A stretch of DNA of 64,000 bases from Bin5 sp963662575 (GCA_963662575.1 OY759723.1:2914001-2978000), one strand, 5' to 3'; shown: positions 34,774-43,533, numbered from the stretch's first letter. The notes: a model not told the origin generated them from the sequence alone. A program made the numbers and translations.

Positions 34774-35020
34774 TCAGTGTACGTGCTCCTCCATAAGTTC
34801 GACCAGAATGTCGTCCGGGTCATAATTGAAGCAGCCGCTGACGGAGTCTGCGGTCAACACAAGTCTTAGCGCTCTCGAAATGAACGGAACGCCTGCTTTC
34901 CCCGATCCGTCCATCATTGCCGGCGGGTCTTCCTCTGTCAGAGCGAAGTGACAGGAACCGACGGCATCCAGAGGGCAAAGTGCTCATCCCCTGGGCCCAA
35001 AGAATTCGAGCAGGTAGATT
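34774..35020 (-). pseudogene. remnant of a VOC-family gene
   Basis: A minus-strand frame ending at TGA 34776-34774 reads VPFIS, then SGCFNYDPDDILVELMEE, which is the hallmark C-terminal half of VOC proteins. Earlier in the same frame KIYLLEFFGPRG is followed by an in-frame TGA at 34986-34984, and then GSCHFAL resembles the central VOC strand. The N-terminal third is missing and the sequence runs into the end of the SDR gene. It looks like a decayed copy related to the intact VOC genes on either side. The rest of the 34468-35027 gap holds nothing I recognise. Confidence 0.6.
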
Positions 35021-35027
35021 TTCCGCC

Positions 35028-35843
35028 TCAATCCGCATTGCTTCCAACCCGGCGCAGATACCTGGCCGCGCCTTCTTTGAGCTGCCGGCCGGAAGGCTGG
35101 ATCGCGGTAGCCCCGCCATCCACCATCAGCACTGCCGCTGTGATATAGGAAGCCTCATCGCTGGCCATGAACAGGATCGCATTCGCCACCTCCTCCGGCT
35201 CGGCGAGACGGGAAAACATCGTCATGGCGGCGTAGGGCGCGACGTTTTCCGGCGGCGTGCGCGCCATCATCGGCGTGTTCATCCCCGTAGGGCAGACGAC
35301 ATTGGCGCGAATGCCCTCCTCTCCGCAGTCTTGGGCAAGGCAACGGGCCAGGCCGATGAGCCCGTGTTTGGAGGTGTTGTAGTCGGCCTGCTGTTCGTTC
35401 CCCACCACGCCCGACATCGAGGACACGAAGACAACGCTGCCGCCGCCCTGGCGCCGCATCGGCGGGATCACGAACTTAGAGCACAGGAACGGGCCCTTGA
35501 GATTGATCCGCATCACCCGGTCCCACTCCTCTTCATCGATCTCGGCAATATGTTTGCCGCTGCCGAATGTAGCGGCGTTATTCACCAGGATGTCTACGCG
35601 ACCATATGCCGCCAGTGTGGCCGACACCATCCGTTCAGCATCATGCGCGCTGCTCACATCAACGACAACCGCCATCGCCTCGCCGCCGGCGCAAGTGATC
35701 GCACCGACCGTATCATGGGCAGTTTCCCGGTTAAAGTCGGCGATTACGACCTTGGCGCCCTCAGCCGCGAAGCGTTGCGCCGTCGACCGTCCCAGACCCT
35801 GGCCGGCCCCCGTGACAATCGCGACTTTGTCCTGCAATCGACC
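35028..35843 (-). CDS. SDR-family oxidoreductase
   Basis: A 271-residue short-chain dehydrogenase. It has TGAGQGLGRSTA at the N-terminus, NNAATFG, the catalytic Ser in VSSMSG and Tyr-Lys in YNTSKHG, and a sequence end YITAAVLMVDGGATAI. About 22 basic residues follow that usual end (PSGRQLKEGAARYLRR), probably readthrough into DNA of the decayed VOC gene. The ATG at 35843 has GGAGGA ahead of it. It is close to the SDR at 31597 in sequence style (VCPTGMNTPM against VCPGSMNTPL), suggesting a duplication within the cluster. Confidence 0.9.
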   Translation of the reverse strand, partial: GRLQDKVAIVTGAGQGLGRSTAQRFAAEGAKVVIADFNRETAHDTVGAITCAGGEAMAVVVDVSSAHDAERMVSATLAAYGRVDILVNNAATFGSGKHIAEIDEEEWDRVMRINLKGPFLCSKFVIPPMRRQGGGSVVFVSSMSGVVGNEQQADYNTSKHGLIGLARCLAQDCGEEGIRANVVCPTGMNTPMMARTPPENVAPYAAMTMFSRLAEPEEVANAILFMASDEASYITAAVLMVDGGATAIQPSGRQLKEGAARYLRRVGSNAD

Positions 35844-35888
35844 CATTTGACTGTTCCTCCAAGCATGGGGCCGCTCAGACAGCAAGCT

Positions 35889-36686
35889 CTAGCTTCCGTT
35901 CCTTGCGGGCACGTGCAGCGAGTCGCCTACCAGCAGTATGCGGATATCGAACTCCGGTTGCTGCTGGTGGTAAAGTTCGAAGAGCTTACCGATATCGCCC
36001 GTATGGTTACGCCAGAACTCCCAGTGGAAGGGCAAAAGCGTCTTGGGGCCGAGCTTCTGCGCCACCGCCATCAGTTCCTCCACCTCCATGTACCATGTAC
36101 GGCCAAAGGCCAGCAGAGCCAGATCCAGGTCGTGTGATGCCCCAATCTCGGCGATAGCCGGCCCATCCCAGGTGTCGCCGGAAACAAAGAGCTTCGTCCC
36201 GCCCGACGAAAAGACGAAGGTCACCGCGTGCGGCTCGTTCGGGTCGTAGGAAGGATAGACCTCGATCTCTACGTCGCGGAACCGGATCGAGTCGCCTGGC
36301 GCTACCTCGCGGATGCGGTCGTCGGCGATGCCGAACTCGCGCATCAGCTTTGAAGAAGAGCTGGGGGCGACGCAGAAGGCGTCCGTGTTGTCTACAATGG
36401 GCACCAGGGTGCCGCCATGACAGTGATCTACGTGGTCATGGGTGGAGATGAGGATGTCGGCAACCCGCACTTCGTCAGGTTTGATGGGGATGGCCGTCGC
36501 CCGGTAGGCGTCCGGCACCGCGTCGTCAGGCGTGCCGTAGGAGTAGGGATCGATCCAGATCATCGTTTCTGGCGTGCGGTAGACAAAGCTCGGCCCGCCT
36601 AGCGCCCAGAACAGGATACCGCTGTCGACCGTTTTCTCTTCAATTTCGTCCAGAAATGTTTTGGGCCAATAGGCTACATCTCGCAT
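35889..36686 (-). CDS. MBL-fold metal-dependent hydrolase (UlaG-like)
   Basis: A 265-residue metallo-beta-lactamase-fold hydrolase. The zinc motif is STHDHVDHCHGG near residue 85, followed by FVSGDTWDGP and a final LLPFHWEFW segment, with a GDSIRF strand between. The layout resembles UlaG, an L-ascorbate-6-phosphate lactonase, and related lactonases acting in sugar catabolism. I chose ATG 36686 with AAGGATCC before it; the frame stays open 72 codons further but lacks a convincing start. It lies between a VOC gene and an SDR gene. The substrate is unproven. Confidence 0.85.
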   Translation of the reverse strand: MRDVAYWPKTFLDEIEEKTVDSGILFWALGGPSFVYRTPETMIWIDPYSYGTPDDAVPDAYRATAIPIKPDEVRVADILISTHDHVDHCHGGTLVPIVDNTDAFCVAPSSSSKLMREFGIADDRIREVAPGDSIRFRDVEIEVYPSYDPNEPHAVTFVFSSGGTKLFVSGDTWDGPAIAEIGASHDLDLALLAFGRTWYMEVEELMAVAQKLGPKTLLPFHWEFWRNHTGDIGKLFELYHQQQPEFDIRILLVGDSLHVPARNGS

Positions 36687-36786
36687 TGCGGATCCTTTTT
36701 CTGATTGCGCCGCGCGGTAACGGACTATGCCGCTTCGCTGGGATTTCTCAAAGGCTTGCCCGCCGTCGGCAAAGTCTTGCGTATGA

Positions 36787-37296
36787 TCAGGCAGCGTTCC
36801 AATTGAAGTCGTGCGGCACCTGCTCGCCGGTGCCAATTTCGTTGAGTTCGAGCAGGTTGCCATCCGGGTCGTAGAAAAAGAGAACGTGCCAGTCGCCTTC
36901 ACCGGCGAAACGCACCGGCGGCGAAACCAACTCTACGCCGGCCGCCTTCAGACGTTCATAGGTGGCCGGCACATCTTCGACGCCAAAACAGAAATGCGCG
37001 CTGGGCACGTGATGCAGCGGCTGCCGGCCGGTTGGGCTTGCCGGATTGACCCATTGGATCAGGTCGAAGGTAAAGCCCTGTTCCGAAGTGCGCGTGTGGC
37101 CGTTGACGCCGCCGGGCGGGCGCAGACGATACTCGCGCATATATACATTCGACATTGCCGTCATCTCATCGATCGGGCCGCCATCGTGCTCCTCGGGCGA
37201 GACGACCTCCATGCCCAGAATATCCCGGTAAAAATGCAGGGATTTTTCCAGATCACTGACCATAATGGCAACGTGATCGATCGTTATACTGCTCAC
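36787..37296 (-). CDS. VOC-family protein
   Basis: A 169-residue vicinal-oxygen-chelate protein. It has TIDHVAIMVSDLEKSLHFYRDILGM at the N-terminus, HFCFGVEDVPATYERLKAAGVELVSPP in the middle and FFYDPDGNLLELNEIG near the end. Its closest relative in the window by eye is the protein at 33199-33672. Translation starts at GTG 37296 after GGAGGAGG. It is the first gene downstream of the solute-binding protein gene's terminator on this strand, so it probably has a separate promoter or depends on readthrough. Confidence 0.88.
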   Translation of the reverse strand: MSSITIDHVAIMVSDLEKSLHFYRDILGMEVVSPEEHDGGPIDEMTAMSNVYMREYRLRPPGGVNGHTRTSEQGFTFDLIQWVNPASPTGRQPLHHVPSAHFCFGVEDVPATYERLKAAGVELVSPPVRFAGEGDWHVLFFYDPDGNLLELNEIGTGEQVPHDFNWNAA

Positions 37297-37374
37297 TCTG
37301 TTCCTCCTCCGCGGCTGGCGCGCCTTCTGGGTCTGCCCCGCCTGCTTGGCAGTCGAGGAAAATGTCTTTGACGA

Positions 37375-37400
37375 GAAAAGGGGAGGCGGAGAGCCTCCCC
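37375..37400 (-). terminator. terminator after the sugar-binding protein gene
   Basis: GGGGAGGC pairs with GCCTCCCC around a 5-base loop, and the minus strand continues CCCCTTTTCTC. It lies about 35 bases beyond the stop codon at 37434, as expected for intrinsic termination or for trimming a highly expressed binding-protein message. Confidence 0.75.
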
Positions 37401-37433
37401 TGCGTAAACTAACTACTGTGCCACTGGTAGACT

Positions 37434-38753
37434 TTACTCCTCGGCCTGAATGGCGTTGATCTGCTCCACCATGTTGTCTGTGGCCTGTTCGATCGAGCTG
37501 TCGCCCAGGAGCATCAGTTCCAACTCTGAAGTGAAGGCGCGCTGCACTTCGGTCGGTTTCGAGCCCCAGTGTTCCGGCACAAAGGTGTCGCCGAAAGTGA
37601 ACGGTTTGGTCATGAAGTCAAGCTGGACCGGATCATCCACGAATTTGGCCGCATTTTCAGCAAACTTGTAAGGAATGGGGATCTTTTTGATCATCGCCGT
37701 AATGGCTTCTTCGTTCCATACATAGAAGGAGATGAAATCCCAGGCCTGGTCGACATAGGGCGTGTTGGATGGAATCGAGAAAGGATGGGACTGCCCCGTG
37801 CTCACCCTTGTGCCGCCGGGCATCATCGGCCACAGCGCCATTGTCGCATTCAGGGCGTAGTCCTGCGTATTCGCGCCCCAGGAGTCCCAGTCTGAGAGGA
37901 CGGCTGCTACCATTCCGATCTTGTCGCTGGCGAAGATGCGCTCGCCCAGCAACTGCTGCTCGCTCGGCGTGGGCGAGACGCCCGATTCCAACAGCCAATC
38001 GACCGAATACGTAAAGGCCTCGCGCGCCTCATCCGAATTCAACAGACATTGGGTCTCGTCTTCGTTGAACAGCGAGCCACCGTTTGACATAATCAGGTCC
38101 AGATAGATCATATTCGGCGGCACGGCTGCGCCCCAGATGTCCGGAGGGCTGGCGATTGCCTTGACCGCGGCGTCCATCTCGTCCATGGTCCAGTCGTCAT
38201 AGCGGGGCAACTCGACTCCAGCTTCTTCAAAGAGGCTGATGTTGTAGGCAAGGCCGCGCGGCACTGCGCCATGCGACGGCACGCCGTAGGCGTTACCCTG
38301 GTAGCCAGCCCAGACCCAGGGACTGCCGACAAGCCCGTCCACGTCGACACCGTCCCTTTCGATCAACGCATCTACCTGGGCGAAGACCGAGCGCTGCACA
38401 AGCAAGGGGAAGAAAGGCGCCTGCACCCACAGAATCTCCGGCGCTGTGCCGCCCGCAAATTGGGTCAACATCTTTTCGGCGTACCCCGACCAAGGGCTGA
38501 CCGCCATCTCGACCTGGGTCTCGTTCGCACCGTTGTAGAGATCGAGGACATCACCGAATATGTCGCCCCAGGCCATGAATCGGAGGGTTACAGCCTCCTC
38601 CATGGCAGAGTCATCTGCCATCGACTCTCCCCCGCTGGCAGGCGCGCCGGGCGCGGCACAGGCGGCGAGCAGTGCCCCGCCGGCTGCAACTGTCATGCCT
38701 TTCAGAAAGGCGCGTCTGCTTGGTTGCGTTGCATCATTCAACATCGTTGACAT
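37434..38753 (-). CDS. extracellular sugar-binding lipoprotein (family 1)
   Basis: A 439-residue solute-binding protein. It starts with a Tat-type signal (SRRAFLKGMTVAAGGALL, Arg at 13-14) ending in a lipobox LLAAC with Cys32, so it is probably a Tat-exported lipoprotein. The fold begins at EEAVTLRFMAWGDIF and shows LTQFAGGTAPEILWVQAPF, SHGAVPRGLAYNISLFEEAG and the WDFISFYVWNEEAI segment typical of UgpB/MalE-like proteins. It has a good GGAGGG site and a candidate promoter. It is the natural partner of the permeases at 28546-30460, which are about 7 kb away. The ligand is unknown. Confidence 0.93.
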   Translation of the reverse strand: MSTMLNDATQPSRRAFLKGMTVAAGGALLAACAAPGAPASGGESMADDSAMEEAVTLRFMAWGDIFGDVLDLYNGANETQVEMAVSPWSGYAEKMLTQFAGGTAPEILWVQAPFFPLLVQRSVFAQVDALIERDGVDVDGLVGSPWVWAGYQGNAYGVPSHGAVPRGLAYNISLFEEAGVELPRYDDWTMDEMDAAVKAIASPPDIWGAAVPPNMIYLDLIMSNGGSLFNEDETQCLLNSDEAREAFTYSVDWLLESGVSPTPSEQQLLGERIFASDKIGMVAAVLSDWDSWGANTQDYALNATMALWPMMPGGTRVSTGQSHPFSIPSNTPYVDQAWDFISFYVWNEEAITAMIKKIPIPYKFAENAAKFVDDPVQLDFMTKPFTFGDTFVPEHWGSKPTEVQRAFTSELELMLLGDSSIEQATDNMVEQINAIQAEE

Positions 38754-38788
38754 AGTTTTCCCTCCAAATGATGGGGTAAACGGATACG

Positions 38789-38816
38789 ATTATGTGACGT
38801 GACTGATACGTTTGAA
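38789..38816 (-). promoter_or_regulatory. candidate promoter of the sugar-binding protein gene
   Basis: TTCAAA (38816-38811) and CATAAT (38794-38789) are spaced by 16 bases on the minus strand, about 35 bases upstream of the ATG. The -35 box is a partial match. Confidence 0.4.
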
Positions 38817-39084
38817 AGGACTGCCCTGAATGGAAAATCGGCCATACTTGATGGGTTACATCAGCGTGTGTTGAACATGGAAGGCGGACTCAGGCATACC
38901 AACCAGGATGGACCTATCCTATCACAACTGACCCCGCACAAAAAACTGCAAAAAAGCACCATTTTCTCCAGAATCAAAGAGGAATTCCAACGTGGATTGC
39001 AATGATTCAGCCAATGTCAGATCGCCTTCCAAGGTGACGCCATCGAAGGTGTTCTCTCACTTTTCACTCCTCTCCCCTCGCCTA

Positions 39085-39160
39085 TGGGCGTCCGGGCCTT
39101 CGGCCCTCCCTTGTGCGGGGGGACTCCCCCCGCAAAGCCCCCCTTTAACCCATGCCTCAC
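39085..39160 (-). repeat. dispersed structured repeat, copy A
   Basis: A minus-strand copy of a roughly 75-bp element also found at 54086, 62009 and 62192. It reads GTGAGGCATGG, then a G-rich stretch, a hairpin GCGGGGGGA/TCCCCCCGC, CACAAGGGA, then the hairpin GGGCCgaaGGCCC. The first hairpin has more stem pairs than in the other copies but keeps its base-pairing. It lies in the gap between the sugar-binding protein gene and the glycosidase-like gene. Confidence 0.75.
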
Positions 39161-39216
39161 GACTGCCACGCCATCGTCGCACTGGTCTCTGGTCACTAAC
39201 CCCAACCCCCTGCATT

Positions 39217-39500
39217 TCACGCCTCCCTGAAAACGCGCGCGGCCGCCAGACCGATATAGGCCGGCCGCCGATCGAGAATGTGCGGGTCCCACCATGAGAA
39301 AGTCGCAGCGGCAGCATCTGGAGCTGCTTCTTCCCCGGCAGCGCCCGGCGCGTCGGAGGCGCGCCAACTCGATGTCGCTTGCGCAGAACCCGAAGCCCTA
39401 ACGCCTTCACCACTTCTTCGCCTCACGGGTGGAACATGGAGGCCTTGAGAAGGTGGGCTAAGAATAGGACGTTCAGGCGATCGGGTATCGAGTCTCTTTT
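39217..39500 (-). pseudogene. remnant of a hydroxyacid dehydrogenase gene
   Basis: On the minus strand a frame with no start codon reads RLNVLFLAHLLKASMFHP, then stop TGA (39425-39423) where the intact gene at 30544 has RLNVLFLPHPVKVSMFDPW. In another frame just downstream the text DPHILDRRPAYIGLAAARVF resembles the C-terminal His region of the same family. The middle of the gene is absent, so this is a deleted and frameshifted copy. The assignment of the N-terminal part is fairly strong, that of the C-terminal part weak. The repeat copy A adjoins it. Confidence 0.5.
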
Positions 39501-39524
39501 GAGAAAAGTTGGTAAAGCTGAAAG

Positions 39525-41228
39525 TCAGGGGGTTCTTTCTAGCCACCGTTCGGCTCTATCCAGAACCAGTTGCGCGAGGTCGCTGTCGGTCCGTACGTGC
39601 TTGTCGGTGAGCACAAGTGTTGGGATGACATCGAGTCTCTCGAAGAAGTCCTGCCAGGCGCGAAACTTCCTTTCGGACCACCAGATCCGGGGGTGGGGGA
39701 ATGTCCAGACGCCGCGCCTGGGTTCGGGGCCGATCGAGCCGGAGGCGCCGTAGCTGCGCATGTAATTGCCGAGGAGTCGGCGGTACATTTCGGCGTTGAC
39801 CAGTTCGTCGAGTTTGCTGCCGTCGTGTCCCAATTCCAGGTCGATCCACAAGATTTCGCCCTGTCCTGATGAGAGCGCGTACATCCCGTTCACCCATTCC
39901 GATGTTCCTTCGCCGGTAAAGAGTACGCCGGGAAACGCGGCCTGCAGTTCTTCAAACAGGAGGCCGACGCCGCGCATGTGATCGTGGTGGAGATCGTTGA
40001 TGGGGAAAGCCGACTGATCCAAGTGAAAGGCGTCTATCGCATAGTCATTTACAAGGCGGCCAATACAGTCGACCATCAGCTGTCTGAATTCCGGCGCATC
40101 GGGCGAGATATAGGCAAAGGTCGGCTCGATATTTTCATCCTTATCGTAGTCGACCTCCCAGAAGACCGGCCGTCCGAAAAGATCATGGATCTGGTGCTGC
40201 TCAAATTGAGGATAGAGAGGGTGGTCTAAAGCCATCCCCCAAACGTTCATGTGCGCCAGCACCTTGAATCCGAGGTCGTGGGCCGACCGCATGAAGCGGG
40301 AGAATCCCTCCGGTCCCCCCAGTTCCTCGCCGGGCAGATTGTCTGGCACGTGGTAGTCGACGCGTCCTTCATGGCCGAGCACCTTGATAAGGGTGCGCTC
40401 CGGCGGGAAGATCTGAGAGAGTTCTTGCAGCCGTGCCTCCATTTCCGCGAAGGTATGGCACATCTTGCCGTCGGAAGTTACGCCGTGCAGGATGGCCATG
40501 AAGGCAACCCGTCGCAGCCATTCAGGCACATCGGGCCGCCGGTCAAAGGGCGTCAGGTCGTAGGCTTTCTCCATCCACTCGATGTAGGGATCGACGGCAT
40601 CCTGCCACGACGAGACGCGATCGATGTGCCAGGTTGGGGCGCTGTACTCGTTGCTGAGTTCGAAGGCGTTCTCTTCCGACATGAGATGGACTTCGAGACT
40701 GTCTCCGACGCGGTATGCCCAGAACCGCTTGAAACGGGGAGGATGTTCATTTGTGCGTATACAGACGGTCTCTTCCTCACCTTCGATCAATATGAACTGT
40801 GCGGCCATGCCAGGAAGTGGCCCAACCGGAAAGATAATACCGGTTTCGCCGCCGCGTCCCCGCACCGGGTAGGCGCCATGCGGAAACACGAAGCACTGCC
40901 CCGCCGATTCGCTAATCTCCCATCGCAAGCCAGGAGGCGTGACGACTCTGCCGTAGGGGAGAGACTCGAGAAATGCCTTTATGCCCTTGATGGGTTCCGA
41001 GTGTTCAGCGCGGGCCTGCCAGCTGATGGTCTGCGAACTTTTCGAGAATGAGACCTCAAACAGCGCGGGCACGCGCCCGCTGTCATCTCCGTAACTTACC
41101 TCTCGTGCGCGGAAGATGAGGCGCTCTCCGTCCTGCACTTGCTCGGAGAACTCGGCAGTGTAGGCGTTGCTGGTCGTCAGGACCTGGAACAGAAATGTAT
41201 AGCCTCCAAAGCTGATGCGGCTGGCCAC
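39525..41228 (-). CDS. putative glycoside-hydrolase-like protein
   Basis: A 567-residue protein with an N-terminal beta-rich half (about residues 1-200) and a C-terminal barrel-like half. The second half has the repeated beta-strand/catalytic-acid look of alpha-galactosidase or alpha-amylase folds: FKVLAHMNVWGMALDHP, YAIDAFHLDQSAFP, GVLFTGEGTSEW and LWIDLELGH. It could be related to uncharacterised DUF6259-type glycosidases, but I cannot confirm this. No signal peptide is visible, so it would act in the cytoplasm on an imported sugar. It lies upstream of the sugar-binding protein gene. The Asp of FHLDQSAF and Glu of TGEG are the best catalytic candidates. Confidence 0.7.
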   Translation of the reverse strand: MASRISFGGYTFLFQVLTTSNAYTAEFSEQVQDGERLIFRAREVSYGDDSGRVPALFEVSFSKSSQTISWQARAEHSEPIKGIKAFLESLPYGRVVTPPGLRWEISESAGQCFVFPHGAYPVRGRGGETGIIFPVGPLPGMAAQFILIEGEEETVCIRTNEHPPRFKRFWAYRVGDSLEVHLMSEENAFELSNEYSAPTWHIDRVSSWQDAVDPYIEWMEKAYDLTPFDRRPDVPEWLRRVAFMAILHGVTSDGKMCHTFAEMEARLQELSQIFPPERTLIKVLGHEGRVDYHVPDNLPGEELGGPEGFSRFMRSAHDLGFKVLAHMNVWGMALDHPLYPQFEQHQIHDLFGRPVFWEVDYDKDENIEPTFAYISPDAPEFRQLMVDCIGRLVNDYAIDAFHLDQSAFPINDLHHDHMRGVGLLFEELQAAFPGVLFTGEGTSEWVNGMYALSSGQGEILWIDLELGHDGSKLDELVNAEMYRRLLGNYMRSYGASGSIGPEPRRGVWTFPHPRIWWSERKFRAWQDFFERLDVIPTLVLTDKHVRTDSDLAQLVLDRAERWLERTP

Positions 41229-41276
41229 GACGTGTCTCCTTTCACAGAGGGCGTTTTGGAGAGCGGAAAAAGTGAA

Positions 41277-41297
41277 GGTGCGGCAAGAAGCCGCACC
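41277..41297 (-). terminator. hairpin, possible terminator
   Basis: GGTGCGGC pairs with GCCGCACC around a 5-base loop, and the minus strand continues TTCACTTTTT. It lies about 40 bases after the binding-protein remnant and just ahead of the glycosidase-like gene. Confidence 0.55.
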
Positions 41298-41336
41298 TCC
41301 GGACTATTATCAAAGTGAATGATGCGCAATGGGCGC

Positions 41337-41445
41337 CTAGCTGGCTGCGTAGGACTTGTCCAGGCAGGCCTGGGCCTCGGCGGCAGGATTTGCCAAAATT
41401 GGAGAGCTACGCGCGCGCAAGAAGTGACCGGTGATGGGATTATCG
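41337..41445 (-). pseudogene. C-terminal remnant of a solute-binding protein gene
   Basis: A minus-strand frame ending at TAG 41339-41337 reads ILANPAAEAQACLDKSYAAS, closely resembling the usual end of family 1 solute-binding proteins (ADPAAAAQAALD-type helix). Only about 35 codons are open and there is no start. It is followed by a terminator-like hairpin. The rest of the 41229-41633 gap shows nothing coding. It suggests that a second binding-protein gene was lost here. Confidence 0.45.
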
Positions 41446-41633
41446 GCCTATTCGAAACGCATGCGCAGTTACCTTAAAGACCAACCAATGCCCCTGTTCG
41501 CGTCTTGAACGCGCGGGCAGGACTCTGGGGCGCCCAAAGCCCCCAGAGTGAGATTATGCGAAAACTATTGACGTCAAGCGGGAATTACATCAGGTGCATT
41601 TCAGGTGAGTGGAAGTCCCTGCGTGAGGACAGG

Positions 41634-42557
41634 TCAGCTCTCGGCGATTAACCGTTTCAGGTTCGCGTAGTTGATGCGCATGGCCTCTTCGCGCGAACCG
41701 CTAGCCGGAAGAAAGTGCGTCGCCACCGACAACACCGCGTCGCTGCCGCGTTCTCGCAAGCTGCGCAGGATGGCGGGATAGTCCACGTCGCCTTCGCCCA
41801 GCGGGCAGTAGGAAAAGTCCAGTTGCAGGCCGTCCTTAACAGTCAGGTCCTTCAAGTGCAGCCCGTGCAAATAGGGATGGATGTTGAGAAAACCGGCCGT
41901 CGCCACGTCCGCTTCGCCGCTGTTCAGGTTGTCAGACGGCCCCCACATCACCTTGATTCGCGGCGAGTTGAGCGCCTCCGCCAGCCTACGGAAATTCCCC
42001 GTCGTATTCGTATAGTTCCAGGGCATCATCGAGAGGGCCAGGTCGACATCATACTTTTCTGCCTGCTCCAGCGCCAGCGAAAAGGCCCGCACCAACTTTT
42101 CCATATCGGCGTCGGCGATATAGCCGCCCCGCGTCAACCAGCGCATCGGCCAGGTCGGCTTGGCCGCCGTATACTCACCCGGCCAGGCAAAAGTAAACAC
42201 GCCCACCGCGCCGACTCCCAGGCGCGCCGCAATCTGCATCGAGCGCACCATGTCGTCCATGTCCTGCCGAAACTCCGGATTCTCCTCCATCCCGTCCAGG
42301 TCGAGATCGGTCAGGTGAATCTGCTTGAACGGGTTGCCGACATTGATCAAAAAGATCTCAAGTCCGTGGCCCGCCACCTGCTCCGCAATTCGGTCCACCG
42401 CAGCGTCGTCCAGATCGCGCATTGACGGGCCGTCAGTGCCAAGCGTGTTGAACCAGACACAGTCCGCCCCGATCTCTTTGGCCTTTGCCAAAGACTCGTC
42501 GAAGGGCAGGCCCAACTCCGGCAGATACATTCCCAGTTTGAAACTGTGCTCCGTCAT
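41634..42557 (-). CDS. sugar phosphate isomerase/epimerase-like TIM barrel protein
   Basis: A 307-residue AP-endonuclease-2/xylose-isomerase-like barrel. It begins with FKLGMYLPELGLPFDESLAKAKEIGADCVWFN, has MQIAARLGVGAVGVFTFAWPG, the substrate-side strand DVDLALSMMPWNY and the C-terminal LHLKDLTVKDG and GEGDVDYPAILRSLRERG segments that carry metal ligands in this superfamily. Relatives isomerise or epimerise sugars, inosose or sugar acids. I chose ATG 42557 with an AGG-rich stretch before it, 19 bases after the PhyH stop. The longer frame overlaps the dioxygenase gene. Confidence 0.88.
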   Translation of the reverse strand: MTEHSFKLGMYLPELGLPFDESLAKAKEIGADCVWFNTLGTDGPSMRDLDDAAVDRIAEQVAGHGLEIFLINVGNPFKQIHLTDLDLDGMEENPEFRQDMDDMVRSMQIAARLGVGAVGVFTFAWPGEYTAAKPTWPMRWLTRGGYIADADMEKLVRAFSLALEQAEKYDVDLALSMMPWNYTNTTGNFRRLAEALNSPRIKVMWGPSDNLNSGEADVATAGFLNIHPYLHGLHLKDLTVKDGLQLDFSYCPLGEGDVDYPAILRSLRERGSDAVLSVATHFLPASGSREEAMRINYANLKRLIAES

Positions 42558-42576
42558 CTCTTGGCCTCGCTTGCTG

Positions 42577-43533
42577 TCAGTTCTGCAGTGGCTGCAACCA
42601 GCGGTCCAGTCCCGCCTCCGCCAGATTTCCAATCCAATCGTTGTGCGAGCGCGCGACCCTTTCGGGATGTTGCCGGCTGCGGGCGACAAAGCCCGGCACT
42701 TTGGACCGGCCCGTCGGCAGACCAATGCGGTTGTACCGTGTATCAACGCTCCAGCGTACCGTCTGCGACCGGTTTGGAATCGAGCGATGCACGAGCCGCT
42801 CCGTCGTCATCAGCACATCCCCCGCATCCACCTCGCAGGTGACGATACTGCTGGGGGGCAGGTCCGCGTCGGCGATACCCCTGGCCCCCTTATGGCCCGG
42901 TGTCTCGAGCCACAGATCGTGCGCTATCAGACCCTCACGATGGGAGCCCGGAATCACCTGCATGCAACCGTTCTGCTCGGTTGCCTCAACGAGCGGGATC
43001 CAGAAGTTGACGACCAGTGTCTCGCCCGCCTCCGCAGGAATCAGGTAGGCGAGGTCCTGGTGCCAGGGAATATCCATCAGGTCCAGGTCCGGCATCTTCG
43101 GGCGCAGCGCGAACTGGGGATGGGCCAGGATTTCAGGCCCGATCAATGCCTCGGTCGCGTCCAGCAAAACTGGCGATGTGCGCAGCGTGAACATGCCGGC
43201 CGAAATCGGCTTCCCCCGTGAAAAATAGTTCTCCCATAGCCAGTTCCGGTCCCTACATGCTTCGGAGGCCAGCGCCAGCCTCCTGGCGAAGGAGGCGTCA
43301 TCAAACGTATCTTTCGCGTCAAGCTGTCCCTGCCGCGTCGCCTCCCTGATTGCCCCGTCTACTTTCTGCGTCAACTCTTCGATCAGCGGCTGCAGCGCTT
43401 CACGGGGCAGCATCTGGCGAATGATCAGAAAGCCCTCCTCCTTGAACTGTCGGATCTGCTCCGATGTCAGCCCTCCGGCTTGCGGCGCGCTGCTGCCAGC
43501 CTGCTGTTCACTGGCTGCGATTTTGCCTGCCAT
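42577..43533 (-). CDS. phytanoyl-CoA dioxygenase (PhyH) family protein
   Basis: A 318-residue Fe(II)/2-oxoglutarate-dependent oxygenase. It has LTSEQIRQFKEEGFLIIRQMLP near residue 22, the iron HxD in PWHQDLAYL, NGCMQVIPGSHREG, and the distal His plus 2-oxoglutarate-binding Arg in VHRSIPNRSQTVRWSVDTRY. The ending includes ARSRQHPERVARSHNDW, which is typical of the long PhyH group in marine and sponge-associated bacteria. ATG 43533 has GGGAGGA ahead. It is the first minus-strand gene of the island and is divergent from the oxidoreductase gene at 43959. Confidence 0.92.
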   Translation of the reverse strand: MAGKIAASEQQAGSSAPQAGGLTSEQIRQFKEEGFLIIRQMLPREALQPLIEELTQKVDGAIREATRQGQLDAKDTFDDASFARRLALASEACRDRNWLWENYFSRGKPISAGMFTLRTSPVLLDATEALIGPEILAHPQFALRPKMPDLDLMDIPWHQDLAYLIPAEAGETLVVNFWIPLVEATEQNGCMQVIPGSHREGLIAHDLWLETPGHKGARGIADADLPPSSIVTCEVDAGDVLMTTERLVHRSIPNRSQTVRWSVDTRYNRIGLPTGRSKVPGFVARSRQHPERVARSHNDWIGNLAEAGLDRWLQPLQN

